Assembly (NCBI GenBank): GCA_009731375.1
Contig: BJOX01000042.1
Coordinates: 299,405-363,404 of the forward strand
Length of the DNA: 64,000 nt
DNA from: Paulinella micropora
Lineage: Eukaryota > Cercozoa > Imbricatea > Euglyphida
Reading direction: 5' to 3'
Shown here: piece by piece, positions 1 to 14,453 of the stretch
Position numbering within the stretch: the first letter of the stretch is position 1
How the letters are laid out: each line of letters opens with the position of its first letter
Position numbers and translations under genes: made by a program
The notes under the pieces: model-generated
Seen by the model: the letters and a program-made list of their open reading frames with translations, nothing else
The model's database searches: none
Told to the model about the DNA's origin: nothing

Positions 1-51
1 GTTTTTGTACACATATATGTCTATGTACATGTATATGCATATTTACATTAC

Positions 52-388
52 CGCGCCATTGGCCACTAGTGTCTCTTCTGATGTTGGCGGCCCAGTGCGA
101 GCAGCGCTAGAGTACTCCCTACATACATACATACATACAAATGCATAAGATTTAGCTGACCTAGAAAAGTATGACGTAGTATAGGTAGGTAAGACATACA
201 TATATAAATAAATACATACAACGTACATACATACATACCTTCTCACAGCGTCTTGAATCGTGGCGGACTGAAACAGCACTTGGTCTGAAGCCACACGCAC
301 TAAGCAGTGGATCTCCGCGTTGCTGTCCAGGGCAAGGGAAGAGGTCGGGTCAGCGGTGTTGGCAGAGCCTGCACATGCAGATATAGAT

Positions 389-422
<34 letters not shown>

Positions 423-616
423 TGTTTTAATTTGATGGATACCTAGGGACATCGCATAGCTAGCTAGCTAGCTAGCTAGCTAGCTAGCTAGATAGATAGA
501 TAGATAGCTAGCTAGATAGATAGATAGGTAGGTGGGTAGATAGATAGATAGATAGATAGATAGCTAGCTAGCTAGCTAGATAGCTAGCTAGATAGCTAGA
601 TAGATAGCTAGCTAGC

Positions 617-647
<31 letters not shown>

Positions 648-1476
648 TATAGATAGATAGATAGATATGTATACAGATTTAGATACAGACATAGATGTAG
701 ACATATAGGTAGTAACCTTGTGACTGGTATGTAGACAGCCAGCTGTTGTATGTGGTCTGAGACAAGACGAAGAGCGAAGCGCTGGCTTGTACGGTGCCCA
801 GGTCATTCTCACACAGGTTGCCAGCGTTGACGTTGAGGTCGATGCTCACGCTCGTGTCGCCATAGCCACAATCGCCTGGCCAGCAGTCCGCGGTATGCCC
901 CAGGGTCAGCGCTATCGCCACCGTGTTGCAATCGGGGATCGCCACCTTCATGTTCCAAAACTGGTAGCAGTACGTGGTCACGCTTTTGTACACACCCAAA
1001 GCCGAGCCCGCTCCATCCACTAGGCGCACGCAGCTACGCTTGGTAAGCTCCTCCCCATAGTTGCTCACACCTAGGCAGTGGGATAGAGAAGTTGGTAGGT
1101 AGGAGAAGTTTCTTCTTAACTACAATGAGCAATGACTTCAAGTGCTTCGATCTCCGCCTATGCTGGTTGCTGTTGCTTGTGCAGTGGCTCGTTTCAAAGC
1201 CCTCGTCAAGAGCTTACTAATGAGCTAAGCTACAGATACTGGACACCAGTACTGACTGAGAACGAAGCATTTGAAGTCATTCCTCATTGCAGTTAAGGAC
1301 AAGGAACTTCTCAGGTAGGTTGATAGATGGGTAGATCGTATTCTCACCTGCCGGGAGCGAGGTGGGTGCTTTCAAGAGGTATGGCCAGGGCACTTGTGTC
1401 ACGTACTGCACTGTCGCTTCAAAGCTGCCCGCACTTGCCGCTGCTGCGATGATCATACGATTAACTGCCGCTCGGG
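52..1476 (-). CDS. Gene A, C-terminal non-HYR exons (52-106, 239-368, 717-1070, 1348-1476)
   Basis: Four exons follow the last HYR module in one phase-consistent frame. The largest (717-1070) encodes a Cys-containing segment with motifs such as [25 protein letters not shown] and [13 protein letters not shown]; its regular cysteines suggest disulphides in an extracellular domain, but I do not recognise a family. Exon 1348-1476 is Ala-rich ([16 protein letters not shown]) and is spliced by a clear GTGAGA donor. Exon 239-368 reads [18 protein letters not shown] and ends at a GTATGT donor that lies directly in a (GTAT)n tract. Exon 52-106 is accepted at TACTCTAG and leaves at GTAATG, so further exons lie left of the window. 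An M2 element occupies the intron at 1103-1312. Confidence 0.7.
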
Positions 1477-2746
1477 CTGTACACAACACAGATACACATA
1501 AAAGCATTCACTGCCAATTACCTAGGTAATTACCCTTGTTATGGTTAGCTTCCCGGGGAAATTCCGAAATTCAGGGAATTTCCCCGGGAAGCCAACCACA
1601 TCAAGGGTAATTACCTAGGTAATTGGCGGTGAATGGTTTTATGTGATATTAAAAAAAAGTTACGAGACGAGGGGGGGGGGGGGGGGGGGGNNNNNNNNNN
1701 TCCGGGAAGTCGCACAGAAAAGAATGGCCCGGAAATTACCCTGGTAATTTCTGGGCCATGCTTTTCTGTGTCGCCGCAAATACCACTCACATTTTCGTCT
1801 ATTCTTAATATTTCACAATCTCGTCATCTTATCTCTTTACCTTGCGAGGTGGAAAAGCTCGGGTAGGCGTCCCAGACCTTGACGTAGAACTGGCAGCTGG
1901 CAGTGTTGCCAGCGGCGTCTGCATGACAGTACATTACGTTGCAAGCCAGTGTGTGACACTGACCAATCGATCAATCAACCAAGCACTCGACAGTCTGTTG
2001 ACCTGTCGCGGTTGCGGTCACGGTGGTCTGCGCCACGTCCTTGGAAAACACCGTACCTTGCGTTGGGGAGTAAGTGACAGCCAGTCCGGCCTGTCCGTTG
2101 TTGTCTGTGGCCGCGGCCTGGTTAGGTAGATAGGTAGTTATGTTGGTAGATAGGCAGTTACGGAGGTCGATAGGTAGGTAGGTACCTCTGGCCAATTCAC
2201 TGCGACAGAAGTTCCGTTGACGAGACGAATATGATAGTTGTAGCTCGGATTAGTTGGCACAACGCGACTGCCGATGTTGCCGACAACGGCAGTGGGGCAG
2301 GTCAGCACGGGAGCCTCCGCGTCGACCACCAGCACAGTAAAGACGCACTCACTGGACGGGTTGCCAGAACCTGTGAATGGACAGAAAGGTAGGTAGGTAG
2401 ATGGATCGATTAGATACACACATAGATAAAGATAGAATGACCATCTCTTGCGATGTACTTGATCGTGTTGTTGCCAACCGCCAGACCAGTCTGCGTGACC
2501 GACTTGTTTGCTGCGGGCAGGGTGTGGCCGCTGCCGGAGCTCCACTGCAGACTAGCCTGTGAGACAGACACATGTACACCACAAATACAGTCACTTACTC
2601 ACACAACACGCAGAATCTCGCACACACTTGTATATATATAAATATTATATATATATACATATATAAAAAAATTATATATATGTATATATATATTTTTGTG
2701 CATAAGGAGTGTAGTACCCAGGATGTGAAGTCATCCGTCACATTCA

Positions 2747-2803
<57 letters not shown>

Positions 2804-3327
2804 GGATAAGGAGTGTAGTACCCAGGATGTGAAGTCATCAGTCGCATTCAGATGGAAGCTGTATGTTGCAGTTGCCAGGCCCGCAGAGGTGTTGATTCGC
2901 ACGTCAGAGGGGCAGCTAGTGATGACTGGGGGCCGGGTGTCTGCCACCGTCACTGAAACAAAAAGGCAGCAGTGAGGCAACGGCGGGACAAAAAGGTAGT
3001 AGTGCGGCAGCGCAGGACAACAAAAGGCAGGCAGCAGTGAGGAAGCAACGAAACGCGTTCAAGCAAGGACGGGGTCAGGAAGTCTTAGAGGAGACCTGTG
3101 AACCGGCAGATGCCTTGGTTACCCGCGGCGTCCAGCGCGGTGTAGGTGATTTGGTTGGCGCCTAGGGAAAAGTTTGTTAAGGCCCTGAAGGGATCTTGCT
3201 GGCTTGAGATGTTGTTTGTCACGCCCTGCATGCACGCAGCAATCATTTTATAAATCCGCGGAAGAAATGTGGCGCTATTAGTCGACGATCAAGAGAAATA
3301 AATAAATAAATAAATAAATAAATAAAA

Positions 3328-3374
<47 letters not shown>

Positions 3375-4439
3375 CACACTTACATAAGTATTTGTTTTCA
3401 GTTAAACAACATATATTTGGCTTGACGACTTGCCTTGTAGTCCACGGCCACGGGCTGCTCCCACCATCCCGCTACAGGCGTAGCTGAGTAATCGTTGCTG
3501 TTGTACGATTTGTTGCTGGGGCAGAGCGGTGTGACCCCGCGGATAGCCGCACCTGAAGATATGTATGCATGCACGTATGTATGTACGTGTGTATGCATGC
3601 AGTTATGTACCAGTGAAATAGGGCGCCCCGGTATCCAGCACCGTCACGGTGAAGCTACAAGATGCCGTGTTGCCGCTGGCGTCCCGGCCGGTGTAGGTGA
3701 CAGTCGTGACGCTTGGGGCCGTGTTCGGGGAGGATGCGCTGTCGTTTCTGACGGGAAATGCATCGCCAGACGCATAGTTCGAGCCCAGGACAGTTGGTGA
3801 GACGATGTCATTGTCCGTGATGGTGACCGCAGGCCAGTTCGGGGAGGCTGTGGCAGTAGACGCGCTGACCTGCGTAGATAGATAGATAGATAGGTAGAGT
3901 AAGTTGGCAGGTGGGTAAATAGGAAGGTAGGTAGATAGATAGATAGATGACCTGTTGGTTGGATGGGCACGTCAGCACTGGTGGAGCAATATCGAGCGTG
4001 GTCACGTTGATCACACAACTGACAACAGCAACCACATCACCATCAGCATTATTATCATCTACATATCAACCACCTATCACTCATGCACATTTCTGTGTAG
4101 CATTTTACATAGTACACATACCTGATTGAGTTTCGATTGCCCTCGGCGTAAGGGTAGACCCCTTGGTCTTTGATTGTCACAGTGACAGGAGTCGTCGCCG
4201 ACACGGAGGCACTGGTGGGAGAGACGTAGAAAGCCGTATGAGCCAGGTCATTGTCGGTGTAAATCACACTAGTGTTGAGCCTGGTGACGGATTCAGTCGA
4301 GGCGGTGGTGGTGATGCTGACAGCGGTTGGACAAGTCAGAGCAGGTGGCTGGTTATCGTTAACGGTCACGTAGAAGACACAGACGTTAGAGTTACCTAGC
4401 GATCGATAGATAATAGCTAGGTTGGTAGGTATGTTGATA

Positions 4440-4489
<50 letters not shown>

Positions 4490-6708
4490 ATATATAAATG
4501 TGATTGGTCTATCAGCTCTGCATATCCGATAGATAGATAGATAGATAGATAGACTGACCAGCGGCGTCAGTCCCGGTGTAGGTGATGTTGCGACGTCCGA
4601 TCGCATATGTGCCTACCACAAGAAATCAACAAGAACCGATGGGAATTGATGACCTACAGCGTTCAGTTACAAAGGCTGTGCAGGGCTTAATTAGGCTGCA
4701 CTTCATTATCAAAGTAACCAAGTAGATTCACATGAAAGCATACAATAGTAATTACCATGGTAATAATCACATTTTCGGGAACTTGACCACATATAAATTT
4801 TGAAATTTAGAAAATTTTAAAAACTTTCCGGGAAGTTGACCACATTTAGGGTTATTACCAGGGTAATTACCATTGCATGCTTTCATGTGATTGAATACTA
4901 GAACAGATTACCAAGAGCGACGGTTGCAGTACGATCTGGATCCACGTTATCGTAAACGGTTACAGTGGTTGAAGCCACATAGCCTAGGTAGGTAGGTAGG
5001 TAGGTAGGTAGGTAGATATCGATAGATATACGTAAATACCGGTTGACATGCCGGAGCTTGCATTGATGATGATCTCCGCCGGGCATACCAATACAGGCGA
5101 TTCCTTGTCCACTACAGTGATGGTGGATATGCATGTGCCAACGTTGCCCGCGCCGTCAAAAACGGTCCAAGTGAAAGTGCTAACTCCTTGCGCCAGGATG
5201 GCGGTGACTCCACCCGTGTAGTTCCCTAACAATACACATGTCAACCATACGTGAGCGTGACAAAGGCAAGCATAAAAAAAAAAAAGAAAGAAAGAAAGCA
5301 GGCATAAATTTGACATCATACCGCCAGAAGCGAGTGTGTAGGTAGGCACGACAGGACTAGGGGTAGTGTCGTTGGTCAGGTAGTATATGTCTGTGCTCGA
5401 GAAGGATGTTTCGTCTACACCATAGACGGTGGGCACAGTATATATGGCCATGTCGCTCCCGTAGTCCATAGAGAGCGTCTTTGCAGTTGCGTTGCAACCG
5501 TCCAGAATAGGCTTGACTCCATCCCGTACAATCACTTTGAACGTACAGACGCCGCCAATGAAGGAGCCGTTGGTCGCTTTGATGTAGACAGAGTGCGTGC
5601 CCGGGGGAAATCGGTAAGGGGAGGTGATGCCCGTAGCGGGCCCGTAGCTGGTGTCAACTCGACGATAAGCACCACTACATTAGATTTCACATGCACATAC
5701 AAATACATCACATAAAAGCATTCACCAGAAATTACCCTGGTAATTACTCTTAATGTGGTTAGCTTCCCGAGGAAATTGCACACGTAGCCGGCTACGCGGG
5801 CAATTTCCCCGGGAAGCTAACCACATTAAGAGTAATTACCAGGGTAATTTCTGGCGAATGCTTTTATGTGCATAGAGGGAGTAAGAGGAAAGAAGGAAAG
5901 AGGGAAGAAACAAAGAAAGCAAGCTAAGAAAACACAGATTACCTGGGTAGTGCTAGATTCGTCAGAGTGGTCCGTGCAACCGCGTTAAAGGAGACAGAAA
6001 CCGTGTAGCCCGAAGTAGTCGTAGCGTATACCGAGCTTACATCGTTGCACGTAAGCCAGTTTAAGGCGTCTGCTGATGTCTGTAAGTGAGAAGGCAAGTA
6101 AGTAAGTCAGTCAGTCAGCAATAATGTACCAGGCCCATCACGACTAGTCCTGAGCCGCAAACTGAGAAGCTCCAGCAGCCCGTACCTGAGTTGTACGTCC
6201 TAGACAGGCAGATAGGTAGGAACATAGGTAGAAGATAGGGTAGGGTAGCAAGGCAGGCAGGTGGGTAGGTAGGTAGGTCGCATAAATCTAAAATGGATGG
6301 ATCAATGAGAAGTTCCTAGTTCTTAACTACAATGAGCTATGACTTCAAGTGCTTCGATCTCAGCCAATGCTGGTTGCTGTCGCTTGTGCAGTGGCTCGTT
6401 TGAAAGCCCTCGTCAAGAGCTTACTAATGAGCTAAGCTGCAGATACTGGACACCAGTATTGACTGAGAACGAAGCATTTGAAGTCATTGCTCATTGTAGT
6501 TAAGAACTAGGAACTTCTCATAGCTAACCTTGTGGGAACGCCCGGCCCAATACTGGCGCAATGCACATCGCTATCGATCCCGTACGTATCGTTACTGAGG
6601 TATAAGTAAGCGCGGCGAGTCATCGTGTCGGTTGGGCAGAGTTCCATGGTGATATAATGCCCGGCGGAAGCGTTCACGACCTGCGTGCCGTTTTCGTCGA
6701 AATCAACC

Positions 6709-6747
<39 letters not shown>

Positions 6748-6824
6748 AAGACATGGATAAAGGTAAATTGGTTATAAAGATACATACGATGCTGGGCAAG
6801 ATCTGCGCACAGCATCAAAGGAGA

Positions 6825-6880
<56 letters not shown>

Positions 6881-7994
6881 CACACACGCACGCACACTAC
6901 ATGAATGGATCGACAGAAATCTTACATCGAGGATGGACGAGATAATCGCGAAGTCTGCATCCATGTAAGTCCAGACTGATCCAAGAGTGCCGGCTAGCTG
7001 GGCTAGCTGACGACGACGATCTTTTTTTTTCTCATTTTTTTCTGAGGTGATTGCTGCGGACAGTTCGTCCAAGTCCACCTCTTCGTCTACGCCGACTGTC
7101 ACCTGCCCCATCAATCAAGCAATATTTTACTATTTTACTTGCTATTCTATCAACCAGTAAATGAATCAGTCCATCCATCAATGAGTAAATGAATCAGTCC
7201 ATCAATCAATCAACCACCTAGTGTCTATCTCGTCCAAAGCATAGCATACCGCACTGTTCCATGCAGACTGTGCGGTGGGCACAGTGACGTAGAAGCTACC
7301 ACCACCAACAACCTGCGCCAACTCCAGCGGAAACTTACCTCGGCCAGTAATCGCTTTCCTAGATAGATAGATAGATAGATAGGTCGGTTGTTGGGTAGGC
7401 AGATCATTACCTGCAACCAAGACCTCGTCGCTTTGCCCCATAGCCTGATTGACAAGCTTGAGACACGAACACATAGAACTTGCACACGGCCGTGTTGCCG
7501 CTCGCATCAGATACAGTGGCTGTCATCAAGTTGCCTATGTACCAACATTGAAATTCAATCAGCGCTATAGTACCATCACAATATATTAATAGCTGTACCA
7601 TGCGATGCAATACAATAGGTACGTATGAGAAGTTCCTTGTCCTTAAGTACAATGAGCAATGACTTCAAATGCTTCGTTCTCAGTCAATACTGGTGTCCAG
7701 TATCTGCAGCTTAGCTCATTAGTAAGCTCTTGACGAGGGCTTTCAAACAAGCCACGGCACAAGCGACAGCAACCAGCATTGGCTGAGATCGAAGCACTTG
7801 GAAGTCATTGCTTATTGTAGTTAAGAACTAGGAACTTCTTCTCATATACAACACAATACCGATTTTCGGGTTGGAGCTGAACCTCGCTCCCCTGGGCATA
7901 TAGGTCACATCAAGCCCGTTGACGGTAGTGTCTGCATACAATAGAATAGATAACTAGGTAGGTAGGTAGGTAGGATAGATAGGATGAGAAAGAA

Positions 7995-8037
<43 letters not shown>

Positions 8038-8636
8038 AGAGAGCGAGAGAAAGAGAGACAGACACCCACACACACAAAGAAGGTACAAGCGTTATCCTTG
8101 ATCTGTGAGCAAAATACATAAAAGCATTCACCGCCAATTACCTAGAGAAGTTCCTTGTCCTTAAGTACAACGAGCAATGACTTCAAACGATTCGTTCTCG
8201 GCCGGTTTTGGTTTGTGTGGCTTGTGTAATGGCTCATTTGAAAGCTCTCGTCAAGAGCTTTCTAATGAGCCATAGCACAGGTTGTGGATGGAAATATCGG
8301 CTGGGATCAAAGCGTTTGAAATCATTGTTGATTGTACTTAAGTAGGAACTTCTCTAGGTAATTACCCTTGATGTGGCTTCCCAGGGAAATTCCCTGAATT
8401 TCGGAATTTCCCCAGGAAGCTAACCACAACAAGGGTAATTACCCAGGTAATTGACAGTGAATGCTTTTATGTGAAAGTCGCCACCGTGAGACACAGACGG
8501 ACGAGCCACACACACACACACACAGAAAGAAGGTACCCGCGTTGTCCTTGACCGTTAGCAAAAAGCCGTCACTGATAATATACTTCGCACCGGGTGCCGA
8601 GCTGGTTGTTTGGTTTTTGCAGACAAAAGTTGGGGG

Positions 8637-8684
<48 letters not shown>

Positions 8685-11600
8685 ATGTGTGTTGTAAGCA
8701 AAGTTGGGGGCTTACAACACATACATATATATATTATATATATATATAATATATATATATATATATACATACATACATGTATACATGCATGACATACACA
8801 CACGTACATACATAGATACATCGATACCTCTGCATCCTTCACCACCACAGTGAAGGAACAGGTCGCCTATGGATAGGTAGATAGACAGTGAAGGAACAGG
8901 TCGCCTATGGATAGGTAGATAGACATCCTTCAAATCACAGTGCGTTATATATATACATATATATATATATATGTATACATATATCACAGTGGGAAAATCC
9001 GTCGACGGATTTTGCAGTGAGAGCCGTTTCGCAAAAAATTTTACCGGGTTACCCGACCACCAAATTAAAGGCTGTAACGGTCATATACGTCGACGGAATT
9101 TATCACTGTGATTTCTATGAGTGTATACGCGTGTATGTATTTCTTTTTCTGACTGTGTTTATATATATATATATTATATATATATATATTTGTTGGATGT
9201 CTATGTTGTCAGTGTTCACGTGGTGTGTGGATGCTATGCCATGTTAGCATATCGACCGAGTGTGCATATATTAAATATATGGATGGTTAGATGGATAGAT
9301 AGATAGATAGATAGATAGATACTACGAGTCCTGCTCTAGCCGGCCAAAGTCCATGTTGGTCTTGAAAAGCCATTTTATTTTAGATAGGTAGAGAGGTAGC
9401 ACTTTTTGCATGTCTTTCCATGAACATAGACGTGTATGCATTTCTATGCGTGCATATGTATTTCCTGCAAATGTATGTTGTAAACCTATACCGCGAGTAT
9501 GGGTGCATATGGATCAAGCGTATGTATGTATGTTATGCATGCATACACAGAAAAGCATGGCCCAGAAATTACCCTGGTAATTACTCTTAATGTGGTTAGC
9601 TTCCCGGGGAAAGAGCCCACGTAGCCGGTAAATTACTCTTAATGTGGTTAGCTTCCCGGGGAAAGAGCCCACGTAGCCGGCTACGTGGGCTCTTTCCCCG
9701 GGAAGCTAACCACATTAAGAGTAATTACCAGGGTAATTTCTGGGCCATGCTTTTCTGTGATTCATACCACATTTCCCGCGTAGTCTGCCACGCTGTACGT
9801 GATGGTAGTGACAACTTCTTTAGAGCTGGAAGCAGAGTTGCCGTTGCCAGAGTTGCCGTTGTCAGAGTTGCCGTTGCCAGAGTTGCCGTTACTGACTAAC
9901 GTCCAATTTAGTTGCCTCCCGTCAGCGTAATTCGTCAGCACGCTGGCCTGTACATGTATGAGAAGTTCCTACTTCTTAAGTACAATCAACAATGACTTCA
10001 GACGCTTTGATCTCAGCCGATATTTTCATCCACAACCTGTGCTATGGCTCATTAGAAAGCTCTTGACGAGAGCTTTCAAATGAGCCATTACACAAGCCAC
10101 ACAAATCAGAACCGGCCGAGAACGAATTGTTTGAAGTCATTGCTCGTTGTACTTAAGGACAAGGAACTTCCCATGGAAAAACAGTTAGGTTGATGGATAG
10201 GTTGATAGTAAATGATACATAGATAGGATACACAGGATAGATAGATATATGGATGGACAGATGCGCATACCGGATCGATTGCCAGGTTATCGCTGTACGC
10301 CACCAAGCCGCTGGAAACAAGATTGACTGTCCAGTAGTTTTTCCCCTTTAGATAGATAGATAGATAGATAGATAGATTAGTCAAGTAAGAATTTACTTAC
10401 TGGGTCTGTGAAGCGGACGAGGTCGGCCTTCACAGTATTTGGACAAGTAAGCGTAGGTGGCGTCGTGTCTACTGGAGTCACGGTAAACGAGCAATTCTTG
10501 GACCGGCCGGAAAGGTCAGTAGCGGTGTAGGTAATGGCTGTGGTTTGGTAGATCAAGGCTGAGGCGTTGTTCACTATGCTCGCGATGCCGTCGTTGTCTT
10601 GCGCCACCACATTGCCCCAAGGCGGATTGACTGGTACCGTGTAATAGGTTTTCAGCGCATCTACATAAAAAGCTTTATCGGTAACGCGCCGCATGTGTAG
10701 TTTTATCGGTGACCTGACCCGATTTTATGTAGGTGACTTATAAAAAGGAAGGAAGTTTGAGATACGGACAGACCTGCACTGACTGGCCCGCTGGCTGGGC
10801 AAGTGATGTTGGGATCCTCAGCATCCACAACGTAGACCACAACGCTGCAATTCGCTGTGAGACCTGCGTACATACATACATGTCTATGTATACATGAGAA
10901 GTTCTTGTCCTTAACCACAATGAGCCATGGTTTCAAACTCTTTGTTCTCAGCCGATTCTGATCCCAAGGGCTTGTGTAGCGGCTCGTTTGAAAGATCTCA
11001 TCAAGAGCCTTCTAATGAGCCATAAAACAGGTTGAAGATGCAGATGTTGATTGAGAACGAAGCGCTTGAAGTCATTGTTCGTGTACTTAAGAAATAGGAA
11101 CTTCTCATATACATAGAGAAATACACGACACACCTCCAGGGTCTCTGGCGCTGAAGGTCACGTTGTAAGGCTGGTTTTTCCGAGTGCCCGAAGTGATGCT
11201 ACAGAGCATACATAACATAAATAACATACAAACGTACACAGAAAAGCATGGCCCAGAAATTACCCCGGTAATTACTCTTAATGTGGTTAGCTTCACGGGG
11301 AAATTGCCCACGTAGCCGGCTACGTGGGCCGGCTACGTGGGCTATTTTCCCGGGAAGCTAACCACATTAAGAGTAATTACCAGGGTAATTTCTGGGCTAT
11401 GCTTTTCTGTGGTACATATACACTTTGACATAACATTCATACATACGAGAAGTTGCTGCTGACAGTAGAGGTCCACACCACGCCCACGTTATCACTCGCT
11501 GTATATGCACACACACACACACACAAATAAAATAAATTGATGCATGCAGACATACATACATACGTACAACACTATTGACAAAACGCATTCATACACACAT

Positions 11601-14262
11601 GACGTACCATCATCAAAATACATCATGCATACCCAGAGCACATACCAAATCAAATACATCAAAAACATAACCTGTAAAGAGAGCGGGGAACGCAGGGTCT
11701 GCGTGGTAATTCTTCTTCGCGTCGGCGACGTAGTTGCGCGTACTCGGACAAGTCACCACTGGAGGCGTCACGTCGGTGACCTATTTATTCATGTCTGGAT
11801 GTATATCAAAGTAGCTATGTGTTGGCTTACGTATGGGATGTATGCACACATAAAAAGCATTCACCGCCAATCGCCCTGGTAATTAGTCTTAATGTGGTTA
11901 CCTTCCCGGGGAAATTGCCCAAGGTCCGATCGGCCCCGGGCAATTTCCCCGGAAGCTAACCACATTAAGACTGATTACCAGGGTATTTGGCGGTGAATGC
12001 TTTTATGTGATGCATGTATGCACGTATAAAAGTACCATCAGTATGGTATATGTATATGTGTCTGAGGGCTTTTACCCGCACTCTGGCGATGCAAGACGCA
12101 CTATTGCCTGCCTGGTCGAATCTGGTGTAGGTACGACCCCCGTTGCCCATGTTTTGCCCCCCTCCTGGCTGATATACATAGTAGCTTGTGCTATTGGACC
12201 TTTGACTGTAAACAGTGTTGACTGGATCTCCCGCGGGAGTGCCAAAAACATTCCCCGCAACAAGGCCGGACAGAGCATCGGAGAAGGAAATCTGCGCCTC
12301 GACAGCTGCCCAGCTGGTTAGCTGATAATTGCCGCTCGAATCTACATTCCCGTTGACGGCGTAATCGGGTGGGCAAGTAACCTGTGTATGTACGTTATGT
12401 TACGTATGCATGCATGCATGCATATAGGGATGTATGTACCACAGGGGGCGTGGTATCGTACGTCACAGAAAATTTGCATTCGGCGTAGTTGCCAGACGCA
12501 TCGGTTGCACGCAGAGTAATGTTTTGTCTATATTACCATAAAATATGGCGATCGGTGGCACGCAGAGTGATGTTTTGTCTGTATCATGTAAGTATGGCAA
12601 TCGGTGGCACCGCACAGTAAAGTTTTGTCTATATCACCAGTAATGTTGTCTTTATCACCATAAAATATAGCAATCGGTGGCAAGCAGAGTAATGTTTTTG
12701 TCTTTATCAGAATGTAAGTATGCATCAGTGGCACCGCACAGTAATGTTTTCCTATATCACCATAAAATATGGCAATCGGTGGCACCGCAGAGTAATTTTT
12801 TGTCTGTATCACAATGTAAGTATGGCGATGGGTGGCACGCAGAGTAATGTTATGTCGTTATCACAATGTAAGTATGGCAATCGGTGGCACCGCAGAGAAA
12901 TGTTTTGTCTAAATCAAAATGTTAGTATGGCAATCGGTGGCACCGCAGAGTAATGTTTTGTCTATCACAATTTAAGTATGGCGATGGGTGGCACCGCAGA
13001 GTTATGTTTTGTCTATATCACAGTATAATTTCACATTATACAACATAAACGCAACACAACACCATTCAAAATAAGACGAACAAACACATACACAAATCTA
13101 CAATCTGGACATACATACGCTCAGGCACACACACACACACACAGACGCTCAGACACACACACAGACGCTCAGACACACACACAGACGCACACGGTAATAC
13201 TATACAAACAGACTCAACAATAAATACAGGTATGTATGTATGTATGCATGTAGTATGTATGTATGTGTGTATAGACCTAGTATTGGGAGTGATTGCACTG
13301 GACGCTTGAATTGTATTGTATTGGATTTGATTGTAAAAGGCAGTAGTGAGGCAATAGTGAGGACAAAAAAGGCAGTGGGGCACTAGTAAGGACAAACAGG
13401 CAGTAGTGAGGCAGTAGTAAGGACAAAAAGGCAGTAGTGAGGCAGTAGTAAGGACAAAAAGGCAGTATTGAGGCAGTAGTAAGGACAAAAAGCAGTAGTG
13501 AGGCAGTAGTAAGGACAAAAAGGCAGTAGTGAGGCAGAAGTAAGGACAAAAAGGCAGTAGTGAGGCAGTACCTGCTGTTGGGGGTGCAGTTGCTGGAACG
13601 CTCCCCACCTACCTGGCTTATCACGGGAGAGGGGTCGATGTTATCGGAGGCTGAAGCATCTAGCGCCAGGCTCCACTGAGGCATGCTGTTCGTGACCTAT
13701 AGTACGATAGGATATTATGCGGCTAGCCACAAATTTGACGTGTTTTGCGGGTGAGCCCGCAAAACACGGCGAATTTGGCGCGCCGCATATGTAGTTCTAT
13801 CGGTAACCTGACCAAATTTTGTGGAGGTGACCGATAAAAGTAATTATGAAGTATGAGTGTAAGTGAAAGTATCATTGTAAGTAGAAGTATCAGCATACGC
13901 ATAGTATACAGGACGGACGAATGGAAGAGTGTAAGAGTAAAGGATGGATGGATGGATGGATGGATGGACGGATGGATGGATGGATGGGTGGGTGGGTGGA
14001 TGGATGGATGGATGGATAGATGGATGGATGGGTGGGTGGATGGATGGATAGATGAATGGATGAATGCATGGATGAATGCATGGTTAGATTGATGGACGGA
14101 TGGATGAATGGATGGATGGATAGATAGATAGATAGATAGATAGACAGATAGATAGATAGACAGACAGATAGATAGACAGATAGATAGATAGATAGATAGG
14201 ATAGGTTAGATAGAAGATAGATAGATAGATAGATAGATAGATAAACAGATAGACAGACAGAC

Positions 14263-14293
<31 letters not shown>

Positions 14294-14355
14294 CAGATAT
14301 ATGATAGATAGATAGATAGATAGATATAGATAGATAGATAGACAGATAGATAGAC

Positions 14356-14397
<42 letters not shown>

Positions 14398-14410
14398 CAG
14401 ACAGATAGAC

Positions 14411-14453
<43 letters not shown>

